From the NCBI RefSeq assembly GCF_902362185.1, contig NC_044498.1, forward strand, positions 40,510,536 to 40,574,535: 64,000 nt of DNA, in the 5' to 3' direction. The notes below the pieces were generated by a model, which saw only the letters and a program-made list of their open reading frames with translations, made no database searches and was not told the origin of the DNA. Shown piece by piece: positions 26,214 to 45,631 of the stretch (within the stretch, counting starts at the first letter, position 1; each line of letters begins with the position of its first letter). The stretch is from Chanos chanos. Taxonomy: Eukaryota > Chordata > Actinopteri > Gonorynchiformes > Chanidae. The position numbers were made by a program, and so were the translations under genes.

Positions 26214-29200
26214 TTTTCCTCATGCTCTCTTCAGAAAGATTCACACAGGGCATCAAAACCAGACTGCGAACAGCATAATCCAAAATAGCCTTACATTAAT
26301 GATTGTGTCAAAACATCATACACTAATCCACTCAGCTAGTGAATAGACCACATAAACAAAAACGGAAAACAAAACAGCAAAACACTGATAAATAGAACAA
26401 ACACAAACATATACGTACTTTGGTTCACACTACAGCTGCTTAGTGAAAGGTGATGAACCCCTGTTCTTAGCGGAGAATGGCCGTAAAGACTTTGACAGGG
26501 TAGAGATTTTTTATCACTAGCACAACTCACCCCAGATGGGAAGGTCATCAATGTACATCTGGTACCAATAATGATTCTTGATGGCGTAAACAAAGGCATC
26601 CCGCTTGGCTTTGTCCAGCTCGATTTCACAGTATGTCGTCTGCATCACTTCCTCTAAGGACAGAGAAACAGGACCCAAATTTAAAAAAAAAAAAGACAGG
26701 TGCATCAAGCCTGATTGGGTCTTTGAGTGTTCACAGGGTCATTATACCATAAAAAGGTTAATGTTTACCCCAAAAGCCTAAGCCTGGCCAACAGTCATTA
26801 TACCTGGTCACATTTATTACACTCACTCATATTTCACACCTTGACCAGAAACAGATCACGGTATATCACCACCCCCATCACCTTTTAGGGGGATACAGGT
26901 TGTAATTCAATCATACCCAACATTACAGTGTCCATCGGCCCACACACTTCATCACACATAACTATGGCATTCATGACAGAAAACCGTTTTCATGATGGAT
27001 TTCGGCAGGAGAAGAAGAGAAAAGAGGGTAAAGGAGGAGTACATGAGGAGAACAGGACAAGTAAAAGAGCAGAAAAGGAATAATAAGGGATGAGCAAGGG
27101 GAGAGTAGAGGAATAAGTCAGGTATGCAAGTAAAGATTCATTAGAAGCAGATACCTTTAAATTTGATGTCTAGGCCGCTGAACTCGAGCTCCACTCCCTG
27201 CAGTGCCTCCCCCAGGGTCTCGTGGTAGTGGCTGATGGTCTTTTTGGAGCCCGCGCAGAACGGCAGAGAGAAGTACTTATAGGTCTCCTGTCTGTTGTGA
27301 TACGGTCCCACCGTATTCATCCATAAAACCACCTCCTCTTTATCTGTGTACTGCAAATTCATAGAGAACACTTACCCTACGGATCCACATACAAACACAC
27401 AAGCACCTGGAGGGGAGGAGGGGTTTATCTCTTGATGGGATTTCTAGGGGAGCTAGATAACCTCAGTCCATCTGCTGTCAGATGTAAAAAAAAAATTGTG
27501 TTATATGATTAAAGACTAGGATAATTCTGTCCAAATAAAAGACCGGGACAATTCCTTTTGGACAATTATTTCCCAAGATAATGAAATAAGGATTGTTATA
27601 TCTCTCAGTCCTTCAAACCCTTTATTAAAAACAAAAGAACAATAGGATCAATTAGGCAAGATATAGTCCACTTGACTAAGCATGGGTGCTATTCACAGCA
27701 GCTGGAACGAGTTTACGGAAACTGCTCCCAATCAGGTCTTGAACTCAGTACATACAACAATTAAATTTCTGTGGGCTATGTGTTCAAATGGAGTATTTCT
27801 CAGTCTTGCTAATCCAGTTAAACCTGTGAGACTCACTCAGGCATGGAGTTACTATTTTGCTATTAGTTCTGCACAAAGCAAATCACCATTGATACAAATG
27901 CTAGTTTTACATTCCAGCTGGTTACCAGGCATTTCTGAACACGATCTAAAGTAAATAAATTCTCATAACTTCAAGGAGTATTGCAACTTTCCCCCAGCCA
28001 ATTTAGGGACTGTTTTATGTTGACTTATAGTTCAAAACCAGTTAATCCCTGATAAAGATAAACAAAAGTTGAAAGAGTAAACAACATAACTGTTTCATTT
28101 GAGCGTGCCGACAACCATAAAATATTCATCAGAAGAGCAAAAGGAGAAGAATGGCATGAAGTCTTCTAAAACTAACAGAAGGGATGGATATAAAAAGACT
28201 CCCTCTTTGGGTTATAGTCTAGGATGTGTGATTCCACTGGGCACTAACAGATCCTTCACCATCAATCTGCAAAAATTTGGTTGGAATGCAATTTCAAAAT
28301 ATTAGAGGACCAAACATCCACGAGTCTTTGCCAGAACTGACTGACATGTAAACAACCCCCATCGGTTGCTCTTTGCATGTTTTCTTTCACTTTAATACAA
28401 ATCTGGTCCACAAACTGACAAGCCAGCCAAGTTCTATATAAACAACAACAATAACATACGCTATCTAGTCAAAAGAGACAGAGAACAGTACAGGCCTAAT
28501 CTGAGATACCCATCCGGAATATTCTCTGTTGGAGATTCTCATGAAGGCTCAGTGGTGCGTCAAGAAACCAAAATGAGGCAATAAGCCACAGACAGTTAGA
28601 GATGTCTTGTGTGATTAATAACATTTCAGAGGGGCCATACAAGAAAAAGTTAATTTAATTTCAATTGTTCTCAAAACTACAAACTAGACAGTTGAAGGGG
28701 TGGGCGTATACCGTGTGTGCACACATTTGTGTGTATTGGAGGAGGGGATTCATTTCTCTCTTTTTCTCTCTAGATACGTCAGAAGCAGAAGGCGTGGAAA
28801 TGACGAGAGATGAAAGAGTCCCTTAAAGATCATGAGGACTCTTTGACAGCAGTCTCTGAGGTAAAACCAAAGAATTATACAGAAAATACTCAAAGTGTAA
28901 AATATGGCCTGCACTCTACAACATGTGTGTTTCCCCACCCCTTCACGGCCTAAGTAGGCCTAATGAGCTGTCGCTGACCATTTCAATGAGAAATCCCACC
29001 TAAAAAGCTGGATAAATGTCCGTTCATTAAGTAACTCATCTGTAATAGATCACAGGATCTGAGCTGAATTGCTAAGGCAATATGAGGTATGATCGAACAC
29101 TTAAGATTTAGCATCTTTAAAAGTACAGACAGAGAACTACAAACACATGAGTATCTGTAGGGAACTCGGCAAGTAAAATTAATGCAAAATGATTGATAAC

Positions 29201-30417
29201 CTCCCTCAGGAGAAAGCTCATTTCAAACTGAACATAGGGTAATCCCACTGTATGGCAGCAAAGGAAAAATAGTGACTGACATATCAGTGGAGATTACAAG
29301 GAATGCACTACAACTCCAGAAACCACAACGCATTATTATTACTGTGCCAAAGCCATCCGTGAAAGTGTTCTTGCAATGTTACTGACACAATATGGTAGCA
29401 TGAAGCTAACACATACTTGTGAAATGATGTATTTACATGAAGAATCTTTGGGTGATATCATAACCTACAAATATGAAATGGCACAATGCTACAAAGCATG
29501 TTGTAGCATGTCTAACAAAACCGGCATCACAATGACCTTGTCCAAAATTCAAAACATTATATATCGAGCATACGACCTCAGTCCTGGAGTATGCACAGGT
29601 GACAGCAAACTCCAATTGCGATGTGTCCCTGCCAACGCTTCACATCATACTAGTAAACCAAGCGGAGCTGTCACATTTCATTTTGACCAAAAACGAAAAA
29701 GGTACATCTGTTTAAGAATATTTAAGTACAAGTGCAACAAAAGACAGGCACGAACTACTACCTTTCGCCAGGAGAAGGATTTCTCCAATCTGTCTTGACT
29801 ATCACAATGTCCTATTTGTCAGGCCCGAAGAACCGGATGTATGTGTTGTGCACAGACGGACATATTGTATGATTACCGGAGGATATGCACAAGCTTATCA
29901 CAAAATCTGCTGGAAAAAAAACCCCAGCACATCAGCGGTCTTCGTGCAAACGAAGACGAACAACAACACATAAAATATCTATCTGAACCCGTGGGAAAAT
30001 ATCAAAGAGAACTGAACACATTTTATTGAAGGAGGTAACCTAACTTAATGTTGATGCTAACTGACGGGCTAGTTTTCGGTCTCTGGACCACGTAGCCAGC
30101 CATGCTAGCTTTGCATAGAATTAGCGTGCTAGCTTTGGCAGGTACCTGCGTTAACTTGAGATATGCATGCCGTGTAACTGCGTTCACATAATATGACATT
30201 CTCCATAGCGATATACGGCTGGACACTGAATTAAAACGCCAATCCTCAGATTTTAGAGAAGAGTCATCAACCGTCCGTTAGCATTAGCAAAGAAATGAAC
30301 ATACTCTTTACCCTGACTGCGTTTTCTCACCGTGTGCTCATGTTCATCTGCCCGGGCTGGCAACAATAAGCTCAACCAGATCACAGCTGCTATCTTCCAC
30401 CTGGAAGATCCCGTCAT
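20522..30417 (-). CDS. tm9sf3: tm9sf3, transmembrane 9 superfamily member 3
   Basis: Fifteen coding exons in transcript order: 30417-30331, 27350-27155, 26653-26531, 25703-25543, 25356-25279, 25076-24945, 24731-24565, 23968-23874, 23497-23367, 22853-22714, 22372-22304, 21757-21611, 21340-21257, 21061-20985, 20589-20522. The 1,755 nt are in frame: 584 aa against 589 in human. Residues 1 to about 24 are a signal peptide ending PARA. The lumenal domain contains [19 protein letters not shown] and [16 protein letters not shown]. Nine membrane spans follow from about residue 216 ([19 protein letters not shown]), including [19 protein letters not shown]. The C-terminus KID fits the family KxD/E Golgi-retention signal. 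Nonaspanins act in the Golgi and endosomes in membrane protein sorting. The frame is fully intact. The exon 3 acceptor was chosen as the site that keeps FKEEVM in frame. Transcribed in tandem with the upstream abhd12b. Confidence 0.97.
22077..22093 (+). repeat. poly(G) tract, 17 G
   Basis: Pure G run in a tm9sf3 intron (C run on the sense strand). Confidence 0.95.
23125..23260 (+). mobile_element. tRNA-derived SINE remnant
   Basis: A box A-like stretch (TGGCACAGAGGTAAGG, from about 23146) is followed about 40 bp on by GGAAGGTTGCAGGTTTAAT (from about 23184), a decayed RNA polymerase III box B of the form GGTTCRANNCC. The order and wording match tRNA-derived SINE heads common in fish. It lies in a tm9sf3 intron on the strand opposite to the gene. 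The 3' limit is not clear, and the family is not assigned. Confidence 0.5.
23506..23554 (+). repeat. (CA)n microsatellite
   Basis: CA repeat with CG interruptions, just upstream (in transcript sense) of a tm9sf3 acceptor site at 23497/23498. Confidence 0.95.
25708..25761 (+). repeat. (CA)n microsatellite with CG interruptions
   Basis: Lies 4 bp beyond the tm9sf3 exon 4 boundary, so it forms part of the polypyrimidine/branch region of that acceptor on the minus strand (TG-rich there). Confidence 0.95.
26143..26213 (+). repeat. (GA)n purine-rich microsatellite
   Basis: Imperfect GA repeat in tm9sf3 intron 3. Confidence 0.9.
27351..30330 (-). other. tm9sf3: tm9sf3 intron 1, about 3 kb
   Basis: The largest intron of the gene. 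I see no recognisable repeat or RNA gene. A 140-codon plus-strand open frame at 29376-29798 has no familiar domain. I would expect first-intron regulatory elements here but cannot identify one. Confidence 0.5.
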
Positions 30418-30870
30418 TTTCAAGGAACGTTTTCTGACAGATTACGGGATCTTAGCTTTTTTAGGAGCTATCCCACCTTCCTTCTTCCTGGTTGTATGAC
30501 ACTGGATGTCTTCGGATGCTCTCCTGCGCATATGTCGTAAATTGTTTCACGAAGCACTTATCGCACGCAGCTTCCATTGGTAAAAAAAGGTCACATGTGC
30601 CTTTTCATCCAATCGATGCCAAAAGCGGTGAAATATATGTTGATTAATCGAACGCTCTCCCCAAGTTCTCTACCACCTTCAGCCACGTCATCTGACTGCA
30701 AAGTTAAGGAGCGGAAGACCTTACCTTTATAACACAAGAGGTATTGTGAAAACTTTAGTACTCTTGTCAGCCGAGATCTCTAAAACATGGTCAAATAAAA
30801 GTACCCTCAAACTACATCTAAAAAATTATCAAGATGACAACTGAAAGGGGTGGTCCATATATTTTACACA

Positions 30871-30876
30871 TTTATT
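30871..30876 (-). terminator. candidate poly(A) signal of abhd12b
   Basis: AATAAA on the minus strand, about 260 bp after the abhd12b stop codon. Confidence 0.45.
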
Positions 30877-30931
30877 TAGTCTATCTGTAAACTGCATGAA
30901 CTTCTTTCCTCCTCCTTGTCATCCCACTAAT

Positions 30932-30997
30932 TATCATCATCGTCGTCGTCGTCGTCGTCGTCGTCATCATCAACAACAACAACGACAAAAACAACAA
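30932..30997 (+). repeat. compound triplet repeat (CAT)n(CGT)n(CAT)n(CAA)n
   Basis: About ten consecutive CGT units flanked by CAT and CAA triplets, in the expected abhd12b 3' UTR. Confidence 0.9.
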
Positions 30998-31138
30998 CAG
31001 CTTTCACTTTGTAAATTTCCTTTATGTTCACAGTAAAGAAACAGTCACAGATTCACTTAATTACAATGTAGTCAGTATACAGGCATTCTGGGAGTTAAGT
31101 GAACATTTGGATTTTGTTTTCAAATCTCTTCCTCTGGC

Positions 31139-34100
31139 TCATGATGACAAAGACTCCACAAATTCCCTGAAATGCCAGAACATAATTTTGATGAATCACA
31201 TTATGGTACTGGGGGGTATTCAAGAAAGGGGGATTAGTGAAAACTCAGAGTAAGTTAACGCAAAGTAGTAAACCTCCTGGCAGAAGAGCCCTATGGATTC
31301 ATTCTACTAGCAAAACAAAGCCGAGGGGCTTTTCTATTAGGAGGTTTACTACTTGCTCTGAGTTAACTAACTCAGAGTTTTCACTAAACCCGCTTTCTGG
31401 AATATCCCCCTGGTGTGCTGTGTATTCTTTGAGACCAACAAGTAAATAGATGAGTTTAAAAAAAAAAGCTTTTAACATTATGCAATGAAATGTGGTTCGT
31501 TATGTTACCTTATGATAGCTGGCATACGAGGGTCTTTGTAGCTCCCGTTGTGGACATACCCCAGTTCTTTGTTAAACCTCACCATCTTCACTCTTTCCTC
31601 TGAATTTTGGGCACTTCGAGCTATGTCGTATAGCTGAATGGGGAGACACTGAAGGTTATTTTTTTCCTATGTCCAGATTATTAGGCTAATATGACTCGAA
31701 AGGCCATTTACATAAGCAAACCTTTGCTTTAATTTTATGTGTATTAAATTCTAATTTCATACCTCCTGTCCCATGTGGAAGGGTACTATAAGGTCATCTT
31801 CAGCATGAAGGATCAGAAGAGGTATCTTCAGCTTCCTCAAACTGTGAAAAACATGAAGCACATTACTAATAATGTCTCAGTAAAACTGCAGGAAGAATAT
31901 AAATTTTCAGTCCTCCATGTCTCTATGATATCTCCCTTTCTTTACAGTTTACACTGATATTGGTCTCAGATCATGTCCATCCTGCAGTGCACTTACTTAT
32001 CATCATTTGTAAAGAACACGTGGTTATCCTTCAATGGATCCAGGAAAAAGTAGTCAAACCAAGGGAACCTAAAGTAAAACTGGGAAATATAAACATGGAA
32101 ATGTCAGAAACTTGGCTACTTTCATAAACAAAATTCATTAAAAAAGCACATGAATTCGTAAAGTTTGAACTCTGAAATAAGATTAACTTTGAGCACATTT
32201 CAATACTTCCTATTCCCTCCAGTTTATTGTTTTAAGTTTTATACAGTGTCCCTTGCAGATCCCTCTGCTAAGTGGTGAACTGTTGTCTTGCTTACCCAGG
32301 CAAATGGGTGGTTTTTCCCTGCATGTCGTGCATTAGTAAATGGAGACTCTATTATCACACCGTCAACAGAAGTTCCTTATAAGTAGAAAAGATTTAAGAG
32401 AGGACAATTCATCAACACACAGCATTAACCAATATTACCCACTGCTCTGCTTTGCACAGCAAGTTTCTCAATGTTCTGTTAATTTTATTAATGTAATTTT
32501 AGATTATATTACACTCATTACTGTATATGAACACTCATTGATTTATATGGTTTATAGACATTTGTATTTGTATCGCTCACTCTTACTTAAGTAACCACAA
32601 CATAGTATTCTAAACCAGTGCCCTCTTGTAAGTAACTGTAACAGTAGGGGTGTTAATGGAATATACACTGAAAACTACAATTCCAGGAACTTAACCCACA
32701 AATTTGCTGAGTATGTTTCAGTGACAAGTGCATTATAGGTAAAAGGTATGGAGAGAGTTTTTTTTTCATGGTCATGCATTACTGTACCATTATATGACAT
32801 TGCCCTGGAATGAACTGTATTATGTTGTTCACTTCACCAGCAGAGGGAGACAGAAGAGAGTGGTGTCGGGTTTTTACCTTGCTCCTGTAACTTCAAAGCC
32901 ATGTTGGTAGCCACTCTGTAAAGAGACAGATGTGATTTAAATACTTTTTACAATTGCTAGTTCTACACGCTAATTACTGTTTAATTACACTTCAACACAT
33001 GACATCCTCACAATGTTTGTAAAGAGGCCCTTCATTCAAAAATAATATTTTAAATGCAACAGGTATTTCTGAGTGAAGTGCTTGGTGGTAGGGCCAGTGA
33101 CTAAAATAATGAATAATGACTTTGTAAACTAACAACTGAAAGGAGAATCCTACAATGCATGACCTTAAATGTCTCATGTTATGATGCCAAAAGGGGAATA
33201 AGATGTACCTTCTCTTACAATAGTTTACATATTAACTGAAAACAGTCTGCTAAGTTAATCTCAAAATCTCAATGATAAAATGTTCATGTTATTTTCTGAA
33301 TGACTGGCCAGCACCAATAGAACTATCTAGGGAACAGTTTTGGTTAGGGCCAGAGAGGTCCACGGGATGTGATTGACTCACCCTGTGCCTAATGAATGAC
33401 CCCATATACACACCAGGCTATTTCCACTGTGGGCTTTTACCCACTGGTACAAATAAAGAGCATCAGTGGTCAGCCCTGGCTCCGTGGGCTCGCCTGTCGA
33501 TTCTGCAAATCCTGGTTAAGTGTTGGAAATGTTAGTTAGACTGTACATACATAAACCCACACACATATATGACCATGCACACATGTGCACAGTGGCACAC
33601 ACAAACAAACAGAATTAAGCATGGTCTCCCGGTATTTCATTGACCTACTATAAAGCAATAGTTTCTTATCATGCCTTCCCAAGAGGACATACTGTACCCG
33701 TCTTTTAATTTCCCTCTTTATAAAATTAAGAAAGAGGCCTGGAGAAAGTAACTGGCTTTGTAGCATTTGGTTTTCAGGGACAGATCAGCAGAAGCGCATG
33801 CTTCAGACAAAAAAGACAAACCATGGAGATCACTTAAAAGGTAACCTGATATACCTATTCAAACACTAGGTGATTACCAACCTCTGTAGTCCAAAGACAG
33901 AACATGATATCCAGTAGCACTTAGCACCTGTGGATCAAAATGGCCTTTTCTCAATATATGTGGATACTTTTTGGTCAGTAATCTTAATGTTTAATCGCAA
34001 TAAGTATTTCACTCACCTTCACAAGGCCAACTCGATGAGAAGCTCCCCTGTTAAAAAAAAACAAAACAAAGTCTAAGAGACTACATTAATGAAGGTATCA

Positions 34101-35813
34101 AACACTACTCTTCTAAATGCTGAATAAACCTCTCTATATGTGAGGAAAACAAAAACAGAAACTTCAAGTCAGGTGATCACAACAGCATGCGCCTTTCCAT
34201 TAGATGGACACTAGTGTCTCCATTGCTATAAAGTAATATGGACATGTGTATTTACAGACAGAACATCATTTTGAGTCCTTAGCTGATTACAAAAAGAATG
34301 TGTCCTTTATTACCATTTTACTCAAGCATCGTGCAGCTCTCAAAATCTCAAAAATCCAGACTATGAAAGCAACCACTGGCAAAGAGCCATCTGACCTTTG
34401 TCTTACTCACTGCACTTTGAGCAACACCCATCTACCCTTTCCAAAACTACAGCTTTTTGTTGTGGTTTTTGTTAATGTCTGTACATTATTTCCTCTTTTA
34501 AATGTCTGAAATGTCTAATTAACTATAAATGTGTGTGCAGTATAAATACGTCACATATGACAATATAACCCACAATAGAATAGAATAGAATAGAATAGAA
34601 TAGAGTGAGAAAGCTGTACATTCTGAGAAAACTTCTCTCACCTGGTTCCACCATTGCCATGGAGATAAATGAAAATGGGGGCTCCATTAGCCAAAGACTC
34701 CTTGTACCAGTCAGGACCCTTCCCCTGTGCCTCTTCCCACAGACTGTCAGGGACTGTGTGCCTCGAGTGTGAAAACAACCACAAATAAACAAACAGACTA
34801 GGGTAACCAAACAAATCATATTATTATAGTGTGATAATGTGTTAAGTTGACTGGTAAACAATAACTCCGTTTTAATAAGGTTGAGGAATTTCCTTACGCA
34901 CATCAAATTAAATAAAGCAATATAAAGCTTCATTCGTGTTTGTAAATATAAGGCTTACAGCATGTTTTTATTGGTCATGTGTTTCCATGTGTGGAACCTT
35001 GTGTATGAGTTCCGCGAGAAAATGTTAAGACGACTAACCACACGGCAACAGTGATTCCATCCTCGGGTGTCAGGTACATATTTAGAGTGTGGTTCAAAGA
35101 CAGGTCAGCTGGGCGACTCAGGTCTGTGAAGAACGGGACTCTAACTGAAAGAATTGTACATTTCGAATGAACCACGGACTGCTGAGCCAGACAAGTAATT
35201 AATATTCTATTGTGAACCTTGCTGTGATTTTCAACGTTCTGATAATACACTGCTAAATCACACACCAGTGTGCGCATATACCAGGAATTTCACGACACCT
35301 GGAAAGAGTCGCGGTGCAAAAGCAGCGGACACATAAATGACGAAGAAACCAATAAGTCCTCGTTTCATCCACGCCCACCATCCAGACCTAGGAAGAAAAA
35401 CATGATCGATTAATGGCTCCGATACATGTTAATAAGATGGTAGCCTAGTTTACAGAAAATACACTGTTAATGATCACTTTGTTGAGAACGTTGCAACATT
35501 TTTGGCTGTGGATTTGACAAAACTTAAGGCAACGTCCTCACTCCTAAGCCTTAACACGGAAGCGTCAGTTAAGGAACCCAGATCGTACATATTCAGACTG
35601 TTACTACTGCTCGAGTGTTTGTTAGTGCATTTAGTAAGTTGATGCCGTGGTGTGCAAAACATCACGACTTTGCAGACTTCTTTTATCATTATGGAGAGAT
35701 ATTACTAACCTCGTTGTCACACTTCCAGGACTTGTCCCCCTTTCCTCTTTCTCTGAAACATGGCTATCACTTTTTGCAGATCCTACACCACTTTCACCGA
35801 CTCTTTTTCTCAT
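31139..35813 (-). CDS. abhd12b: ABHD12-family lysophospholipid lipase, best fit abhd12b
   Basis: Thirteen coding exons in transcript order: 35813-35710, 35387-35266, 35144-35039, 34761-34642, 34047-34017, 33927-33882, 33511-33382, 32915-32878, 32375-32296, 32079-31997, 31841-31763, 31633-31509, 31166-31139; 1,092 nt in frame, 363 aa. A single membrane anchor (GLIGFFVIYVSAAFAPRLF, about 44-62) precedes an alpha/beta-hydrolase fold: oxyanion loop YLHGNGG (143-149), nucleophile S216 in GHSLGTG, acid in HAEDD (D302/D303), His H341. ABHD12 enzymes hydrolyse lysophosphatidylserine and monoacylglycerol at ER membranes. Stretches such as STGEPTEPGLTTDA and ELYDIARSAQNSEERVKMV fit ABHD12B better than ABHD12, although the start MRKR recalls ABHD12. 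The exon 2 donor (gtgtgtga) was chosen over a donor 16 nt upstream because only it keeps VRVPFF in frame. The last intron carries a MITE. Confidence 0.92.
31213..31409. mobile_element. MITE with long terminal inverted repeats
   Basis: The two halves are inverted copies of each other over about 80 bp: TTAGTGAAAACTC, AGTTAGTTAAC-like and AGTAGTAAACCTCCT segments occur in both arms. The ends read GGGGTATTC and GAATATCCCC. A direct CTGG flanks it at 31209-31212 and 31410-31413, a possible target duplication. It lies in the last intron of abhd12b, has no coding capacity and would fold into a strong hairpin in RNA. Superfamily not assigned. Confidence 0.75.
34573..34604 (+). repeat. (AATAG)n pentanucleotide repeat
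   Basis: About six AATAG units in an abhd12b intron, 38 bp from the exon 4 boundary. Confidence 0.9.
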
Positions 35814-36779
35814 TACGTTATGATGTTTAGGTTGCTCCTTTTTGACGAAAGAAAAAGCGGTCGATAAATATATCCGGACACAAGTACACTGTTCAGTCAC
35901 TGGACAAAGTCTGCTAGTGCGATCACTGCGCTTGTGCGCGCAGGATGTAGTACAGAGATCACGTTTTATGTCGTGTAGAGTTTGTTTGGAAATCAGAAGG
36001 GTTATTCATTGTCATCATTACCCAGGCCAAATTTGAAAGCGTTGACTGTTCAGAATGAAAACTCCTACTTTTGCACAGAGTTTTACATCAACCTCTGAAG
36101 TTGTCTTCTCTGAATGTAAAATTATGTTACAGTTTAAAAGAGATAAATGCTAATAATTTATTCAAATTATTCAACTGCGTAACTGATATGAAAATTCAGA
36201 GAATTTAAAGGATATGATACTGACGTGAAAAATGAACGACGTACTCAGGAGGAGCAACATAACAAACTAAGGATGAAATTGCAAGTAAATACTCTTTTTA
36301 AGTCATTTAATATTACTTGAGGCACAGTCAGATATTAAGACACACCGTATAGCAACTGTGTGGCACCTATACCTGACTGCCACTAAAACGTGTTTGGGGA
36401 GAGGAACTACAAATAAAAAAGTTTACAGAGAGACCAGGTGTCAGAAAGTCAAGAAAGAAACAGTATGGATCTGTAGGAGGGACGCTCGCAAAACTAGCCT
36501 ACATGTTAAGTGACCCCTAGATGGCGGTAATCAGGCATTTTGTCATTGTCGCAAAAGTACAAAAGAAGGCAAGCTGGGGACAGAGACTGTAGAATATATC
36601 TTTACAATACCTCTGCGATCATAGCAAGCTAACTGCATAATTACACCACACGCTGCGTATATGGCCTGAATGAAACCTGTTAGAATAAGTTATTATCAGG
36701 CTTGTACTGGATGTACTTCCTGTGCCAATTTGAGGTCACATCCGTTCCGCCTTCACAACACATGTGAGCAGAGGCAAAA
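35814..36779. promoter_or_regulatory. divergent intergenic region abhd12b/polr1b
   Basis: 966 bp between the start codons of two genes transcribed away from each other; it holds both promoters and 5' UTRs. The abhd12b open frame continues in phase upstream to an ATG at 35900; the inner ATG was preferred because MRKR matches the ABHD12 family start. No repeat or RNA gene seen. Confidence 0.55.
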
Positions 36780-45089
<8,310 letters not shown>

Positions 45090-45299
45090 GATTATGTAAA
45101 TTTATTTACTGTGCCTTTACAGCTATGCAAGAAAGGTTAAAATAGTATGACTGTAATTGTTAGAAATTCTTAGCTCTCTGAGGAATCGTCTCTCCACATT
45201 GGAGTTGTGGATTGTTTCCAAAATGCTTGCTTGTTATAGATAAAAATTTAACTAATATTTTTGTGTCAATGCCCATTTTTTTTAGTCTGGTTGAGTTTT

Positions 45300-45305
45300 T
45301 TTATT
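45300..45305 (-). terminator. candidate poly(A) signal of nanp
   Basis: Minus-strand AATAAA about 330 bp after the nanp stop, inside the likely polr1b 3' UTR. A second one lies at 45106-45101. Confidence 0.4.
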
Positions 45306-45533
45306 CCCACATCTATGGTGAACTGTGAATTCAAACCTTCTGTGCACGTGAATGTTTGCCCCCTAGTGGTGCTTTATGAGTACTACAGTTAGGCCTGAGA
45401 GGAGAAAGCATACCTGTGAGGTCAGAGAATAATCTCTGAAAAGTTTTACCAAACTTATGTTAGAAAAGACCACAACAACAATGTCTGACATCACAAAATG
45501 TAATCTCTATGGCACCCAGAAACAGTGTTTGAA

Positions 45534-45539
45534 AATAAA
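45534..45539 (+). terminator. candidate poly(A) signal of polr1b
   Basis: AATAAA about 445 bp after the polr1b stop and 93 bp before the end of the nanp coding region. Confidence 0.4.
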
Positions 45540-45631
45540 TCAACAACTCCATCTCTGTCTGATTTGTTATAAATCAATAATTCCATTTCTCTCTGATTTT
45601 TGTAAGCAATTCCCATTGTCTATTGCAAACG

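Larger units (their letters stand above)
30418..31138. promoter_or_regulatory. tm9sf3 5' flank and abhd12b 3' end
   Basis: 721 bp between the tm9sf3 start (minus) and the abhd12b stop (minus). It includes the tm9sf3 promoter region, with several CG-containing segments near 30440-30620, a minus-strand AATAAA at 30876-30871 suited to abhd12b, and the CGT/CAT/CAA triplet repeat at 30932-30997. Confidence 0.55.
45090..45631. other. shared 3' region polr1b/nanp
   Basis: Only 542 bp separate the convergent stop codons. A plus-strand AATAAA at 45534-45539 suits polr1b; minus-strand AATAAA at 45305-45300 and 45106-45101 suit nanp. If these are used, the two 3' UTRs overlap by at least 230 bp. No other feature. 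Confidence 0.6.

Noticed and set aside
29376-29798. 140-codon plus-strand open frame in tm9sf3 intron 1
   Set aside because: No recognisable domain, no plausible splice partners; best explained as a chance open frame.
34523-34933. 136-codon minus-strand open frame
   Set aside because: It overlaps abhd12b exon 4 in a different frame and runs through the pentanucleotide repeat.
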